Positions 9,901-20,612 of a DNA stretch of 64,000 nt are shown piece by piece. The notes beneath the pieces were generated by a model that saw only the letters and a list, made by a program, of their open reading frames with translations, was not told where the DNA came from and ran no database searches. Position numbers and translations under genes: made by a program. Positions within the stretch are counted from its first letter, which is position 1; each line of letters starts with the position of its first letter. Origin of the DNA: Helicobacteraceae bacterium (lineage in GTDB: Bacteria > Campylobacterota > Campylobacteria > Campylobacterales > Helicobacteraceae); the NCBI GenBank assembly GCA_017508245.1, contig JAFVZI010000010.1, forward strand, positions 53,732 through 117,731, written 5' to 3'.

Positions 9901-10554
9901 TTGCGATTTTTATATCATAAAGATTCTGGAGAAAAAAATATAATCTTAGATAACGAAGCCTTTCATTATATATTTAATGTAAGACGACAAAAAAATGATA
10001 ATTTGATATTAGCAAATATGTTAGATTCTAGGCTTTATGATTATAAAATCTTGCAGGTAGAAAAAAAGAGAGCAATCATAGAGCTAATAGATTCTGTATT
10101 TATAGACCAAAATAGCCCAAATACACATATCATTCAAGCAATAATCGATATGAATGAATTTAGCAAAACTCTACCATATCTAAATGAATTATTTGTAGAA
10201 AAGATTACATTTTTTTATAGTGATTTTAGTCAAAGAAATGAAAAAATAAATACTGAAAAATTACACAAGATTCTACTAAATTCATCAATGCAATGTGGCA
10301 GATTAAGCATTATGAAAATAGAAATAATGAAAAATTTAAATGAGGTATTAAATAATTATAAAGATTCTATGGCACTAGATTTTAATAATAATAGAATCGA
10401 CATAAAAAAACACAATAGCTTTATTATTGGACCAGAAGGCGGATTTAGCAAAAATGAAAGAGGGCTGTTAAAAGATAGATTATTTGGGATAAATAATCCT
10501 TTGGTGATGCGTGCAAAAACAGCTTCTATATTTGTTGCAGCAAATAGAATTTAG
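9901..10554 (+). CDS. rsmE: 16S rRNA (uracil1498-N3)-methyltransferase
   Basis: A 217-residue RsmE of the SPOUT superfamily, which N3-methylates U1498 of 16S rRNA using SAM in a trefoil-knot fold. Diagnostic motifs lie in the C-terminal half: IIGPEGGFSKNE (about 178-189) and NPLVMRAKTASIFVAANRI at the end (LRTETA-like knot motif, here MRAKTAS). The N-terminal MRFLYH fits the PUA-like domain. Translation starts at a TTG 4 bases after the preceding stop. Length is slightly short for the family (about 220-240), as usual in epsilonproteobacteria. Confidence 0.93.
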   Translation: MRFLYHKDSGEKNIILDNEAFHYIFNVRRQKNDNLILANMLDSRLYDYKILQVEKKRAIIELIDSVFIDQNSPNTHIIQAIIDMNEFSKTLPYLNELFVEKITFFYSDFSQRNEKINTEKLHKILLNSSMQCGRLSIMKIEIMKNLNEVLNNYKDSMALDFNNNRIDIKKHNSFIIGPEGGFSKNERGLLKDRLFGINNPLVMRAKTASIFVAANRI

Positions 10555-11179
10555 ATTCTAATTTAGGATAATTTAAGTTTCTATATTATTTTTTTAATAA
10601 AGCTCATGCCATCGTGCTTTAGAAATTTCTTAAAATATTAATATGGCTAATGCCAAATCTCAATATTTAAAAATCGCTCAAAATGATTTCTATCGACCCA
10701 AACAATCAATAATTTATGGTCAAAATTATGTTTTGATATATTTTAAAAAAATATATAAAGTGGTTTTTACAGATGTGATCCTCAATGCCTCTTCAAAAGA
10801 AAAGTACAAATACACCATTTAATATAGTTGATTATATTTATTTTATATTTTTGAAACTATTTATAGCTATTCAAACAACTACCATAACAGATGATTTCCT
10901 TCCAAAATATCATAAAAATATCAAAAAGTCTAAGATAGAAATTTACTAGATTGTTATTATGATTAGAAATAGTCAAAAAAATAAAAAGCCAATCTTATTG
11001 CCACAAGTCCGCAATCAAAATATTTATTATTGTTGCAAATATATAAATTGCCATTTTATTTGATGTATTTTCTATGTTTTAGATTTGCTAAAAGTCTATT
11101 TTATTATCACTATTTTTCATTTTTGCAAATATTCTTGCTGGCATAAACTTTTATTTTATCATTTTCCATCTCAAAGCTT
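10555..11179. other. Intergenic region of 625 bases, nothing recognised
   Basis: Lies between the ends of rsmE and murA (convergent). It is very AT-rich and full of stops in all frames, and no remnant could be assigned to a family. It may contain the terminators of both genes, but no strong GC hairpin was seen. Confidence 0.5.
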
Positions 11180-12454
11180 TTAGATTTTATCGCCTTTTAA
11201 ACGTTCTATTTTCACACCAATTTTTGAGAGTTTTTGCTCTATCTTTTCATATCCTCTATCAAGATGATAGATTCTATGAATCTTTGTCTCTCCACCTGCA
11301 ATAAGTGCAGCAATTATCAAAGCACTACTAGCACGTAGGTCGGTTGCCATCACATCAGCACCTATTAGATTACTTTTGCCACTTATATTTGCGACATTAC
11401 CAAGTAGCGATATATTTGCACCAAGTCTCTGCAACTCATTTACGTGCATAAAACGATTTTCAAACAATCTCTCTTTTATTGTGCTTACACCACTGCATTG
11501 CGTAGCCAGAGCCATAAATTGTGCCTGCATATCAGTTGGGAATCCAGGATATTCACTTGTAGTAATTTCAAATGTATTCAATTCTCGTGCTTTTAAAATC
11601 GTAATACTACTAGAATCTATTTCTATACCAAAACCTATTTCTTTTAGTTTATTTGTGATTGCCTCAAGGTGTTTTGGTATCACATTATTTATCGTGATAC
11701 TAGAATTTGTAATAGCACCTACACAAAGATAAGTGCCTGCCTCGATTCTATCTGGTATAATTTCTATATCTTTAAAATTCAAAAGCTCACCATCAGTCCC
11801 AATAATCACAATTTCATTGCTGCCTTGTCCGATGATTTCAACTCCTGCTTGTTTTAAAACATCGCATAATTGAACAATCTCTGGTTCTTTTGCTGGATTT
11901 ATTATCGTCGTTGTACCTTTTGCAAGAGCTGCTGCCATTATCACATTTTCAGTGCCAGTTACAGTTATCTTATCAAAAATGATATGGCTTCCTTTTAGCC
12001 CTTTTGGTGCGATAGCATTAATGTATCCATTTGTGATTTGAATATCAGCACCCATATTATTCATAGCTTTAATATGCAAATCAACAGGTCTAGCTCCGAT
12101 TGCACAACCGCCCGGAAGACTAACCTGACATTTTCTAAACCTAGCAAGGAGAGGTCCAAGAAGCAATATAGAAGCACGCATTTTACGCACCATATCATAT
12201 ACAACTTGAGTATTGTTTATATTGTTTGTATTAATGCTAACACTATTTTCACCTATATCTTTACTACTTGCACCAAGCATAGTAAGTAATTTTATGAGAA
12301 CTTTTACATCTACAACATTAGGCAAATTCCCTAATACTACATCCTTTTTCGCTAAAATTGTCGCTGCAATAAGTGGCAATGCTGAATTCTTGGCTCCACT
12401 AATTTCAACACTACCACATAAATTGTCACTTTGTTTAATTTTTAGATAATCCAC
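11180..12454 (-). CDS. murA: UDP-N-acetylglucosamine 1-carboxyvinyltransferase
   Basis: A 424-residue MurA, catalysing the first committed step of peptidoglycan synthesis: enolpyruvyl transfer from PEP to UDP-GlcNAc. Substrate-binding Lys22/Asn23 ([10 protein letters not shown]) and catalytic Cys117 ([15 protein letters not shown]) are present, the latter being the residue attacked by fosfomycin. [17 protein letters not shown] and GYPTDMQAQ-like [14 protein letters not shown] are further family blocks. It is followed by a small protein gene and galU in the order known from H. pylori HP0648-HP0646, although the genes are read from murA at high coordinates only after galU here; all are on the minus strand. 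Confidence 0.97.
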   Translation of the reverse strand: MDYLKIKQSDNLCGSVEISGAKNSALPLIAATILAKKDVVLGNLPNVVDVKVLIKLLTMLGASSKDIGENSVSINTNNINNTQVVYDMVRKMRASILLLGPLLARFRKCQVSLPGGCAIGARPVDLHIKAMNNMGADIQITNGYINAIAPKGLKGSHIIFDKITVTGTENVIMAAALAKGTTTIINPAKEPEIVQLCDVLKQAGVEIIGQGSNEIVIIGTDGELLNFKDIEIIPDRIEAGTYLCVGAITNSSITINNVIPKHLEAITNKLKEIGFGIEIDSSSITILKARELNTFEITTSEYPGFPTDMQAQFMALATQCSGVSTIKERLFENRFMHVNELQRLGANISLLGNVANISGKSNLIGADVMATDLRASSALIIAALIAGGETKIHRIYHLDRGYEKIEQKLSKIGVKIERLKGDKI

Positions 12455-12472
12455 AATATACTTCCTTTCTTC

Positions 12473-12898
12473 TTACTGCTTCCTTTTTTTCTTGTTGTCT
12501 TCTCGATATTTTAAGCTAATGCCTATTGCTTGCTTTATTTCTCGTCTGATACCAGGATTTTTCTTTGACAAGTCATCTCTAAATTTAGCAACTTGTTCAA
12601 CACTCATATAATCAAGCATAGTTATTTCTTGAATAAGTTTTAGCCAACTATCAAGATTCTTACTTTTTGAAGAAATATTGTAAAAATGTGTATAGAATTC
12701 ATGCATTACAGAATCTAGCACATCTTTATCCTCATTGGAATTCTTTACTTGTTCTATTAATAAATCAAGGGTTGTCTTTGGAATCGTCGTTTCTTTTGTG
12801 GGGCTAAAAAATCCACTAAAAAATAAAATCAATAATAAAATAGATAAAACTACAATCTCAACAATATAAAAAAGTAAAAAATATGATACTTGATACAA
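12473..12898 (-). CDS. Small membrane-anchored protein of unknown function (HP0647-like)
   Basis: A 141-residue protein with one N-terminal membrane helix (about 5-31, YFLLFYIVEIVVLSILLLIL) and a helical, charged C-terminal domain (LDSWLKLIQEITMLDYMSVE, DDLSKKNPGIRREIKQAIGI). No known enzyme motif is present. It sits between galU (2-base gap) and murA (18-base gap), as HP0647 does in H. pylori by memory. A cell-envelope role is suggested only by context. Confidence 0.75.
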   Translation of the reverse strand: MYQVSYFLLFYIVEIVVLSILLLILFFSGFFSPTKETTIPKTTLDLLIEQVKNSNEDKDVLDSVMHEFYTHFYNISSKSKNLDSWLKLIQEITMLDYMSVEQVAKFRDDLSKKNPGIRREIKQAIGISLKYREDNKKKRKQ

Positions 12899-12900
12899 TT

Positions 12901-13725
12901 CTATGCTTTCATTTTATTATACAAATCTACATTTGCTTTGATAAAACCATCGATACTGCCACAATCATATCTAATGCCTTTAAATTTATATGCCAAAACT
13001 CTCGTATTTTTGGCAGCCCTATTTAGTGCATCTGTTATTTGAATCTCGCCCCTTTTATCTGGCATCGTATCTTTTAGAATCTCAAAAATATCTGGTGTCA
13101 AAATATATCTACCAATTACAGCAAGATTGCTTGGTGCTTCTTTTGCCTCTGGTTTTTCTATCATACTTTTAATCTCATATATAGAATCTTCTAAGAAAAT
13201 ACCATCTATAACGCCATATTTATCCAAATCACTAGATTCTACTTCTTGTATAGCAACAATAGAGCATTTAAAGCGATTATAAAACTCTGACATTTGAGCA
13301 AGTACATTTTTTCCAGAATCATTTATGCATAAATCATCTGCTAAAATCACACCAAATGCTTCATTGCCAATTAGCTTCTGACCTGTTAGTATAGCATGTC
13401 CTAAGCCTTTCATCTCTTTTTGACGAATATATGTAAATGAACAATTATTTATCACATCGATAGTCTCACGCAATAAATGCTCTTTTTTTGCAGTTTTCAA
13501 TTGATGCTCTAATTCATAGCTCACATCAAAATGATCTTCAATGGCTCTTTTCCCTCGCCCTGTAACAATCGCCATAGTATCGCAATGTGCTTCTAATGCC
13601 TCTTCAACACCATATTGAATGAGTGGTTTTGAATTTATAGGCAACATTTCTTTTGGAATAGCTTTCGTTGCAGGAAGAAACCTAGTGCCATATCCAGCCG
13701 CAGGAAATAAACATTTTTTAATCAT
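12901..13725 (-). CDS. galU: UTP-glucose-1-phosphate uridylyltransferase
   Basis: A 274-residue GalU, making UDP-glucose from UTP and glucose 1-phosphate for LPS and other surface glycans. The nucleotidyltransferase signature FPAAGYGTRFLPATKAIPKEM (residues about 7-27) is complete, followed by VEEALEAHCDTMAIVTGRGK, IRQKEMKGLGHAILTG and ILADDLC. Normal length. It feeds UDP-glucose to the glycosyltransferases found further along in this window. Confidence 0.96.
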   Translation of the reverse strand: MIKKCLFPAAGYGTRFLPATKAIPKEMLPINSKPLIQYGVEEALEAHCDTMAIVTGRGKRAIEDHFDVSYELEHQLKTAKKEHLLRETIDVINNCSFTYIRQKEMKGLGHAILTGQKLIGNEAFGVILADDLCINDSGKNVLAQMSEFYNRFKCSIVAIQEVESSDLDKYGVIDGIFLEDSIYEIKSMIEKPEAKEAPSNLAVIGRYILTPDIFEILKDTMPDKRGEIQITDALNRAAKNTRVLAYKFKGIRYDCGSIDGFIKANVDLYNKMKA

Positions 13726-13738
13726 TGTTACACCCCTA

Positions 13739-14512
13739 TCATTTTATTAAACCGATTTTTATTGCTCTAAAAAAATCATAAGCAACTCTACCACTTCTTT
13801 GACCTTTTTGCGTAGCATAAGATAAAGCCTTTATCTTTAATTCTTCGCTTAACTCTTCTTTTAGATAAATGCTAACTATACGCAGGTATTCTTCTGCATT
13901 AATCTTATAAAATGGAATACTAAGTCCAAATCTATCACTTAGTGACATTCTCTCTTCTACTGCATCAGAAAAATGTAATTCTCTATTTATCATAGTGGTA
14001 TTTAGATTATCACTTTCGTATTCGGCCATTATGTGTTTTCTATTTGATGTAGCATAAAGAATGATATTACTTGGAATCTTCTCAATAGACCCATCAAGCA
14101 CTACTTTTAGTGCTTTGTATGACAAATCACCTTGTTCAAAACTCAAATCATCACAAAAAACAATAAATTTATACGGCTGCACTCTCATTGCATCTACAAG
14201 CAAAGGAAATACATCTATATCTCTAGTCGATATTTGAACTACCTTTAGACCGTAATCTAAAAAATGAGTAAATACAGCTCTTGCAAGAGTGCTTTTTCCA
14301 CAGCCTCTAGGACCATACAACAATACATTTAACCCATTATTTTTATTTAAAAAAGATTCTGTATTTTTTACTAGCATTTCTTTTTGTTCATCAATGCCTA
14401 TCAATTTAGATAATTCAAATGAATTAAACTCTTTTATTGGGTGGAGATAATCACCTCTCCAAATAAATGCATCGTATATTTTCCAATTAGTATCGATTTT
14501 TCTAATAGTCAT
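13739..14512 (-). CDS. DUF815-type ATP-binding protein
   Basis: A 257-residue AAA-type ATPase. Walker A is LLYGPRGCGKST (residues 65-75); a Walker B-like FIVFCDDLSFE is near 138-148, followed by a sensor-like IILYATSNRKHI and an arginine-rich RFGLSIPFYK. The layout matches the DUF815 family of ATP-binding proteins, whose function is unassigned. It lies 13 bases upstream-side of galU and downstream of clpA on the same strand, but nothing in it suggests a specific role in proteolysis. Confidence 0.8.
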   Translation of the reverse strand: MTIRKIDTNWKIYDAFIWRGDYLHPIKEFNSFELSKLIGIDEQKEMLVKNTESFLNKNNGLNVLLYGPRGCGKSTLARAVFTHFLDYGLKVVQISTRDIDVFPLLVDAMRVQPYKFIVFCDDLSFEQGDLSYKALKVVLDGSIEKIPSNIILYATSNRKHIMAEYESDNLNTTMINRELHFSDAVEERMSLSDRFGLSIPFYKINAEEYLRIVSIYLKEELSEELKIKALSYATQKGQRSGRVAYDFFRAIKIGLIK

Positions 14513-14554
14513 ATCAATCCTTTATAGCTTAGATTTTAGCAAAAGATGAGATAT

Positions 14555-16738
14555 TTAAGAATATTTCACATTAAAATCTAGTTTTTTATTTTTGCAAGAT
14601 ATTTGTATCTTTGAATTATCTTTTAGATTCCCAAATAACAATAACTCACTAAGTGTAGTTTTGATATGAATATCCAATAATCTTGCAATCTCTCTTGCAC
14701 CTAAGCTTCTATCAAAATCTAATCCAAGCAAATAATCATATACATTCGCATTTAGGCTAACTAGCGTACCTTTTAGCTGTGAATTTAAATCTTTTATTTG
14801 TTTTTTGATGATTAATTTTAGGCAATCATCGTCTAGGTCATTAAAATGACAAATGCAATCAATTCTATTTTTTAGCTCTGGTGAAAATAAATCTTTTATA
14901 GATTTATCATTTGAGGAATTTTTATCCATACCAAAACCAAGAGTAGGAAGATTTTTTGCTGTGATATTTGAAGTCATTATGATAATCACATTTCTAAAAT
15001 TAGCTTTATTGCCGCTATTATCGGTTAATGTCGCATTATCAAATATCTGAAGAAGTAAATTATAAATGCTCTCGTGAGCTTTTTCTATTTCATCTAAAAG
15101 TAATACACAATGTGGGGTCTTGCGAATAGATTCTACTAACAATCCACCCTGCTCAAAACCAACATATCCAGCTGGTGCGCCAATAAGCCTAGACACGGTA
15201 TGAGATTCTGCATACTCACTCATATCAAATCGTAAAAAATTAATATTTAGATTTAGTGCTAGTTCTTTTGCTAACTCACTTTTTCCTACACCTGTTGCAC
15301 CTGTAAATAAAAATACACCTATTGGTTTATTTGCATTTCCAAGCCCTGCTTTGTTTTTTAACAAACTTTTATATAAAGATTCTATTGCTTGATTTTGTCC
15401 AAAGATTCTAGCTTGCAATCGTTTTTTTAGTGATTTTAGTAATGTTTTTTCATCTAGATTCTGCGATAATGGTAGCTTTGTATTTTTTGATATCAAAAAC
15501 TCAATATCAGCTACATTTATATTTATTTTTTTAGATTTTGATTTACCATAGATTTTAAAATAAGCTCCTGCTTCATCTAACAAATCAATAGCCTTATCCG
15601 GCAAGAATCTATCATTGATAAATTTATTTGATAATGTAACACAAGATTCTATCGCCTCTTTGCTATATGTTACATTGTGAAATTTTTCATAAATTGGCGA
15701 AAGCGATGATAATATTTTGATTGCATCTTCTATGCTTGGCTCATCTATATTTATCTTTGCAAAACGGCGAGATAGTGCTTTATCTTTATCAAAATGATTT
15801 CTAAACTCGCTATGGGTTGTAGCACCTATGCACCTAAGTGTGCCATTTGCAAGTGCCGGCTTTAATAGATTTGAAACATCGATGCTTCCTCCACTTGTGC
15901 TACCCGCACCTACAATCGTATGTATTTCATCAATAAAAATAATTGCATTTTTGATATTTTCCAATGCATTTAAAATATCTTTTATTCGTTTTTCAAAATC
16001 ACCTCTATATTTTGTCCCTGCAAGGAGCGCACCAATATCTAGTGCATAAATCTTACAATCTTTCATCTCTTTTATCACATCATTATTTGCGATATTTAAA
16101 GCAATCCCTTCTGCAATAGCTGTCTTTCCTACGCCCGGTTCACCGACTAAAAGTGGATTGTTTTTCTTTCTCCTACATAATACTTCACAAACTCGCTTTA
16201 TCTCTTCATCTCTACCAATAACAGGGTCTATTTTGCCACTTTTTGCGAGGCTAACAAGCTCTCTGGTATAAAGTTGCAATGGATTGCTCTTATCCATTTT
16301 GCTTCCTTCATCTCTACCCATATTTGTGATAGATTCTAAAATATCTGCTCTTTGAATATTTTGAGATTCTAGCAGCATTGTGCTATATGTCTTTTTATCA
16401 TATGTAATAGCAATCAATAAATCATAGATATCGACCAAAGGCTTATTTGCACTATTTGATACATTTATCATCGTAGAGAAAATATTTTCTAAAGGAATTG
16501 TATATGTAGGCTTTTGAAATTCGCTTGCCTTATCTATAAAAGTATGTAGATAATTTAATATTTGCATATGAAGTTCATCTGTATCGCCGCCTAGATTTTT
16601 TATAAAATTATTTGCATCGACATTGTCTAATAATGATAAGAAAATATGCTCTGTGGTGATTATATTGTGTTCTAATTCTTGTGCTAGGGCAAATGCATTA
16701 TTTATAACTTTATGTAAATTTTCATCTATTTTTTTCAC
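14555..16738 (-). CDS. clpA: ATP-dependent Clp protease ATP-binding subunit ClpA
   Basis: A 727-residue Hsp100 unfoldase with an N-terminal Clp repeat domain (about 1-140) and two AAA modules. Walker A motifs are GEPGVGKT (about 197-204) and GATGVGKS (about 478-485); Walker B of the first is [10 protein letters not shown]. The second module contains [10 protein letters not shown] and sensor/arginine residues near [10 protein letters not shown]. It lacks the ClpB middle coiled coil, which supports ClpA. It abuts clpS (the genes share base 16738), the usual adaptor-unfoldase pair that hands N-end-rule substrates to ClpP. Confidence 0.95.
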   Translation of the reverse strand: MKKIDENLHKVINNAFALAQELEHNIITTEHIFLSLLDNVDANNFIKNLGGDTDELHMQILNYLHTFIDKASEFQKPTYTIPLENIFSTMINVSNSANKPLVDIYDLLIAITYDKKTYSTMLLESQNIQRADILESITNMGRDEGSKMDKSNPLQLYTRELVSLAKSGKIDPVIGRDEEIKRVCEVLCRRKKNNPLLVGEPGVGKTAIAEGIALNIANNDVIKEMKDCKIYALDIGALLAGTKYRGDFEKRIKDILNALENIKNAIIFIDEIHTIVGAGSTSGGSIDVSNLLKPALANGTLRCIGATTHSEFRNHFDKDKALSRRFAKINIDEPSIEDAIKILSSLSPIYEKFHNVTYSKEAIESCVTLSNKFINDRFLPDKAIDLLDEAGAYFKIYGKSKSKKININVADIEFLISKNTKLPLSQNLDEKTLLKSLKKRLQARIFGQNQAIESLYKSLLKNKAGLGNANKPIGVFLFTGATGVGKSELAKELALNLNINFLRFDMSEYAESHTVSRLIGAPAGYVGFEQGGLLVESIRKTPHCVLLLDEIEKAHESIYNLLLQIFDNATLTDNSGNKANFRNVIIIMTSNITAKNLPTLGFGMDKNSSNDKSIKDLFSPELKNRIDCICHFNDLDDDCLKLIIKKQIKDLNSQLKGTLVSLNANVYDYLLGLDFDRSLGAREIARLLDIHIKTTLSELLLFGNLKDNSKIQISCKNKKLDFNVKYS

Positions 16739-17028
16739 TATTCTTCCTCTACTATTATTCTTAGCGGGAATCCAGCTTGCCTAGATTTTTGTATAGCGAT
16801 ATTTGCTTTTGTTTGTGCAATATCATATGTATAAATTCCACATATTCCTCTACCATTATTGTGAATCTCAAGCATAATTGTTGTAGCTTCATTTATATTT
16901 TTGTTAAATACATCTTTTAGTATGGATACAACAAAATCTTGGGTTGTATAATCATCATTTAGCATCACGACCTTTGACATTTTTGGCAGGATCAGCCTAG
17001 TATCAATCTCACTTTTATAATCATACAT
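16738..17028 (-). CDS. clpS: ATP-dependent Clp protease adaptor ClpS
   Basis: A 96-residue ClpS, the adaptor that delivers proteins with N-terminal Leu/Phe/Tyr/Trp to ClpAP. The core VVMLNDDYTTQDFVVSILKDVF (residues about 21-42), containing the NDD(Y/F)TT N-degron pocket motif, and the C-terminal GICGIYTYDIAQTKA with AGFPLRIIVEEE are complete. Its stop overlaps the clpA start. The ATG at 17028 is preceded by AAAGGAGAA, a strong ribosome site. Confidence 0.96.
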   Translation of the reverse strand: MYDYKSEIDTRLILPKMSKVVMLNDDYTTQDFVVSILKDVFNKNINEATTIMLEIHNNGRGICGIYTYDIAQTKANIAIQKSRQAGFPLRIIVEEE

Positions 17029-17506
17029 GGAAACGCAATTCTCCTTTTATATCTAAAAATTTCTAATGTCAATGCCACTGTTAGCATTTATTTATCTTGC
17101 TACAATTCCCCTTTTGTGTCTAAAAATTTTTGATATTGATATCATAAATTAATACCATAAACATCAAATATGATTATTACATAAAATTATATAAATACAT
17201 CGTTAATGTTGCCTACATAAAATGATAATAAATTGCAAAAAATATATGTCTTATTTATCTATTTAGTATAGAAATATAAATTATTGATTGAATATAGATA
17301 AATTAGAATATGTTAGCAGTTTTGAAAGAAATTATTTAACTTATGCAATGATAAAAAACCTTCAAGGTGATGAAAAATTTCTTCGATATATTTTTAGTCA
17401 AAGCATTATAATCGTATCTAAGCAAAAAAAATAAAATACAAATTATTTAGCTTGATTTGTCATTTTTTATCTTAGAATCACATTTTAATATTTTAAATAA
17501 GGGAAT
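17029..17506. other. Divergent intergenic region with one doubtful small ORF
   Basis: The 478 bases between clpS and lysA should hold both promoters. The only coherent open frame is 17288-17434 (+), TTG start, 48 residues, ending YIFSQSIIIVSKQKK. It has no recognised homologue and no clear ribosome site, so it is not called as a gene. Confidence 0.45.
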
Positions 17507-18772
17507 ATGAGATTGATTACACAGGATTCTATTATATATCTTGCAAAAAAATATAAAACTCCGCTATATATTTATGATTTTGATGGTATAAAAGATAGAG
17601 TATCAGAGTTCAAACAAGCATTTAAAGCTAGGAAATCTCTACTTTGCTACGCTCTAAAGGCAAACTCAAATCTATCATTACTATCATTTTTAGCAAAACT
17701 AGATTGTGGTGCTGATTGTGTATCTATAAATGAAGTCAAAAGAGCACTTCTTGCTGGAATCCCAAAATATAAAATCATTTATAGTGGAGTTGGTAAAAAT
17801 GATGATGACATAAAAGAAGCCCTAGATTCTGATATATTATTTATAAATATAGAATCTAAGATGGAATTATTAAGAGTAGAATATATTGCAAAAATGATGA
17901 ATAAATGTGCAAGAATTGGTATTAGAGTGAATCCAGATGTAGATGCAAAAACTCATCCTTATATCTCAACAGGACTAAAAGAAAACAAATTTGGCGTAGA
18001 TATGGATAGTGCAAAAGCTATGTATATATATGCAAATAATTCAAAATATCTAAATCCGATAGCCTTACACTTTCATATAGGTAGCCAGCTATTAGATTCT
18101 ACTCCCATAATGCAAAGTATGGAAAAAGTGGTAGATTTAGTATTTGGACTATTGGCTTTAAAAATTGATTTAAAATTCATCGATATAGGCGGGGGAATAG
18201 GCATAAGATATGAAAATGAAAAGACAATAGATTTGTATTCTTATGCACAAGGAATCTTAAAAGCACTAAATGGACTTGATTTGAGTATTATAGTAGAGCC
18301 GGGACGATATATTGTAGGCAATAATGGAATCTTGGTATCAAAAGTAATATATGAAAAATACAATAAAGATAAGAGATTTTGTATTGTTGATGCAGCTATG
18401 AATGATTTGCTTCGACCTTCACTTTACAATGCAAAGCACGGGATAAGGCATATAAGTATAGATAATGAAATCGTAGAAATTCCACCACTTCTAAAAGATA
18501 AAAATGATTTCATAGATAAAGCCGATATTGTTGGACCAATTTGTGAGAGTGGCGATTATCTAGCAAAAAATATAGCCTTACCACCTACAAAAAGCGGGGA
18601 TTTGATAGTAATAGAATCTGCCGGAGCATATGGTTTTAGTATGTCAAGCAATTACAATTCAAGGACAAAATGTGCCGAAGTAGCCTTGAGTGGAGGAAAA
18701 GACAGGCTGATTTGCAAAAGAGAAAGCTTTGAGGATTTAATAGCAAATGAAAAGCCATATCTAGGAGAATAG
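17507..18772 (+). CDS. lysA: Diaminopimelate decarboxylase
   Basis: A 421-residue PLP enzyme of the alanine racemase-like fold III, decarboxylating meso-diaminopimelate to lysine. The PLP lysine is Lys51 (LLCYALKANSN). HFHIGSQL (about 187-194), the glycine-rich phosphate loop DIGGGIGIRYE, EPGRYIVGN, and the catalytic CESGDYLA near 345-352 are all present. A GGGAAT ribosome site precedes the ATG. It is directly coupled to pheA, whose start overlaps its stop region. Confidence 0.96.
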   Translation: MRLITQDSIIYLAKKYKTPLYIYDFDGIKDRVSEFKQAFKARKSLLCYALKANSNLSLLSFLAKLDCGADCVSINEVKRALLAGIPKYKIIYSGVGKNDDDIKEALDSDILFINIESKMELLRVEYIAKMMNKCARIGIRVNPDVDAKTHPYISTGLKENKFGVDMDSAKAMYIYANNSKYLNPIALHFHIGSQLLDSTPIMQSMEKVVDLVFGLLALKIDLKFIDIGGGIGIRYENEKTIDLYSYAQGILKALNGLDLSIIVEPGRYIVGNNGILVSKVIYEKYNKDKRFCIVDAAMNDLLRPSLYNAKHGIRHISIDNEIVEIPPLLKDKNDFIDKADIVGPICESGDYLAKNIALPPTKSGDLIVIESAGAYGFSMSSNYNSRTKCAEVALSGGKDRLICKRESFEDLIANEKPYLGE

Positions 18773-18774
18773 TG

Positions 18775-19851
18775 ATGGATTTAAAAAAGCTAAGAGAAAA
18801 GATTGATAAAATTGATGATGAAATATTGGATCTTCTTGATAAGAGGATGAGTATCGTAAAGGAAGTAGGCGAATTAAAACTAAAATCAAATGTAGCAATC
18901 TATCACCCAAAAAGAGAAAAAGAAATACTCCATCGCTTAGTAAAACAAGGTAAAACAAACATCACACAAAAAGGAATCGAAGCAATATACCAAGAGATAT
19001 TTGCAACGAGTAGATTCTTGGAATTGCCGCAAAGAGTTGCATTTTTAGGACCTGTTGGAAGTTTTACACATCAAGTTGCAGTAGAAAAATTTGGCAAATT
19101 AAGCGAATGCATAGCAAGCAACAATATAGAATCTATCTTTAAATATGTGGCAAATGGCATAGCAAAATATGGCGTAATTCCTATTGAGAATAATAGCAAT
19201 GGAATTGTAAGTGAAAGCCTTGATTATTTAGCAAAGTATGATGTAAAAATCGTAGCAGAGGCAAATCTATCCATACATCATAGTTTTGCCTCAAATGAAA
19301 AATTAATATCAAACATCAAAAAAGTATTTTCAAAAGATATTGCATTTGGACAATGTAGAAATTTTTTAAGCAATTATTCACTTCAAGATGCAGAATTAAT
19401 CCCCCTAGATTCTACTGCAAAAGCCGCAAAAGTTGCGTCAAATACGCCAAATAGTGCTGCTATTTGTTCAAATGTTGCTGCAAAAATATGCAATCTACCA
19501 ATAATGTTTGAAAATATCGAAGATAGCGATGAAAATACGACTAGATTTTTTATCATTAGTGATTTTAAAACAAATCCTACAAATAATGACAAAACTTCGC
19601 TATGTGCGTTTATAAATAACTCTGATAAACCTGGGACTCTAGCAAAACTGCTTTATGAATTTAATGAAAAAAATATCAATTTAGTAAAGTTAGAATCTCG
19701 TCCTTTGCATAAAAATAGAGGATTTAGTTTTTGGTTTTATATAGAATTTGAAGGACATATTGATGATAAAAATATAAAAGAAATCTTTGAGCTTAAAAAA
19801 GATAGATTAAGATGGCTAGGAAGCTACACAAAAGATAGATTAAAGGATTAG
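18775..19851 (+). CDS. pheA: Bifunctional chorismate mutase/prephenate dehydratase
   Basis: A 358-residue protein with three domains: chorismate mutase (about 1-85; LREKIDKIDDEILDLLDKRM), prephenate dehydratase (about 95-275; FLGPVGSFTHQVAVEKFG, VIPIENNSNGIV, ENTTRFFIIS) and a C-terminal ACT regulatory domain with KLESRPLHKNRGFSFWFYIE, the phenylalanine-binding ESRP motif. It converts chorismate to phenylpyruvate and should be feedback-inhibited by phenylalanine. ATG at 18775 is preferred over the GTG at 18772, because AGGAGA lies at a better distance. Next gene, pdxJ, is 2 bases away. Confidence 0.95.
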   Translation: MDLKKLREKIDKIDDEILDLLDKRMSIVKEVGELKLKSNVAIYHPKREKEILHRLVKQGKTNITQKGIEAIYQEIFATSRFLELPQRVAFLGPVGSFTHQVAVEKFGKLSECIASNNIESIFKYVANGIAKYGVIPIENNSNGIVSESLDYLAKYDVKIVAEANLSIHHSFASNEKLISNIKKVFSKDIAFGQCRNFLSNYSLQDAELIPLDSTAKAAKVASNTPNSAAICSNVAAKICNLPIMFENIEDSDENTTRFFIISDFKTNPTNNDKTSLCAFINNSDKPGTLAKLLYEFNEKNINLVKLESRPLHKNRGFSFWFYIEFEGHIDDKNIKEIFELKKDRLRWLGSYTKDRLKD

Positions 19852-19853
19852 CT

Positions 19854-20612
19854 ATGAGACTTGGCGTAAATATAGACCATATAGCGACTCTGCGAGAAGC
19901 AAGAAAGATAAATTCTCCAGACCCACTTGAGGCGATATTTGTAGTAAAAAATGCAGGAGCAGACCAAATCACTTTGCATTTAAGAGAAGATAGAAGACAC
20001 ATAAATGATGATGATGTTCGAAAAATCATAGAATCTCATCAAATAAAAATCAATGTAGAATCTAGCACAAATAAAGAAATCATTGATTATTTAATAAGAT
20101 TAAAGCCGCATTCAATTACATTGGTGCCAGAAAATAGAATGGAAGTAACCACAGAGGGTGGCTTAAAAATCACAGACAAGACGAAAGAAATAGTCAAAAA
20201 AATAAAAGACAATGGAATTACAACTTCGCTTTTTATTGATGCAGATGATAATGAAATACAAAAAGCAAAAGAATGCAATGCTGATGCTATCGAACTACAC
20301 ACAGGGCTTTTTAGTAATCTGTATTTGATATTAAATACAAATCTAAACCTTACTTGCAACAAATTAGACATAAAAAATCCGCTTCAAAAATATCATCGGA
20401 TTCTAGAAAATCTAAAAGATTGTGCAAAATTTGCAAAAAATCTAGGACTGGAAGTATATGCAGGACACGGACTAAACTATCAAAATGTAAGAGAAATAAC
20501 AAAAATAGATGAAATCACCGAGCTAAATATCGGACATAGTATCATTGCAAGGGCAGTATTTTGCGGACTTGAAAATGCAATAAAAGAAATGTTAGATTTG
20601 ATAAAAAAATGA
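19854..20612 (+). CDS. pdxJ: Pyridoxine 5'-phosphate synthase
   Basis: A 252-residue PdxJ TIM barrel that condenses 1-deoxyxylulose 5-phosphate with 3-amino-2-oxopropyl phosphate to give pyridoxine 5'-phosphate. N-terminal RLGVNIDHIATLREAR, DQITLHLREDRRHI, ITLVPENRMEVTTEGGL, AIELHTG and the C-terminal GHGLNYQNV / ELNIGHSIIARAV are strongly conserved. It overlaps pdxA by 4 bases (ATGA), and PdxA makes one of its substrates, so the two genes form a vitamin B6 unit. Confidence 0.97.
   Translation: MRLGVNIDHIATLREARKINSPDPLEAIFVVKNAGADQITLHLREDRRHINDDDVRKIIESHQIKINVESSTNKEIIDYLIRLKPHSITLVPENRMEVTTEGGLKITDKTKEIVKKIKDNGITTSLFIDADDNEIQKAKECNADAIELHTGLFSNLYLILNTNLNLTCNKLDIKNPLQKYHRILENLKDCAKFAKNLGLEVYAGHGLNYQNVREITKIDEITELNIGHSIIARAVFCGLENAIKEMLDLIKK

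Noticed and set aside
11669..12449. Several plus-strand open frames across murA
   Set aside because: They are antisense to a perfectly conserved murA and have no coding character of their own.
17288..17434. 48-residue open frame (TTG start) in the clpS-lysA gap
   Set aside because: No clear ribosome site, no recognised homologue, and AT-rich DNA of this length easily yields such a frame.
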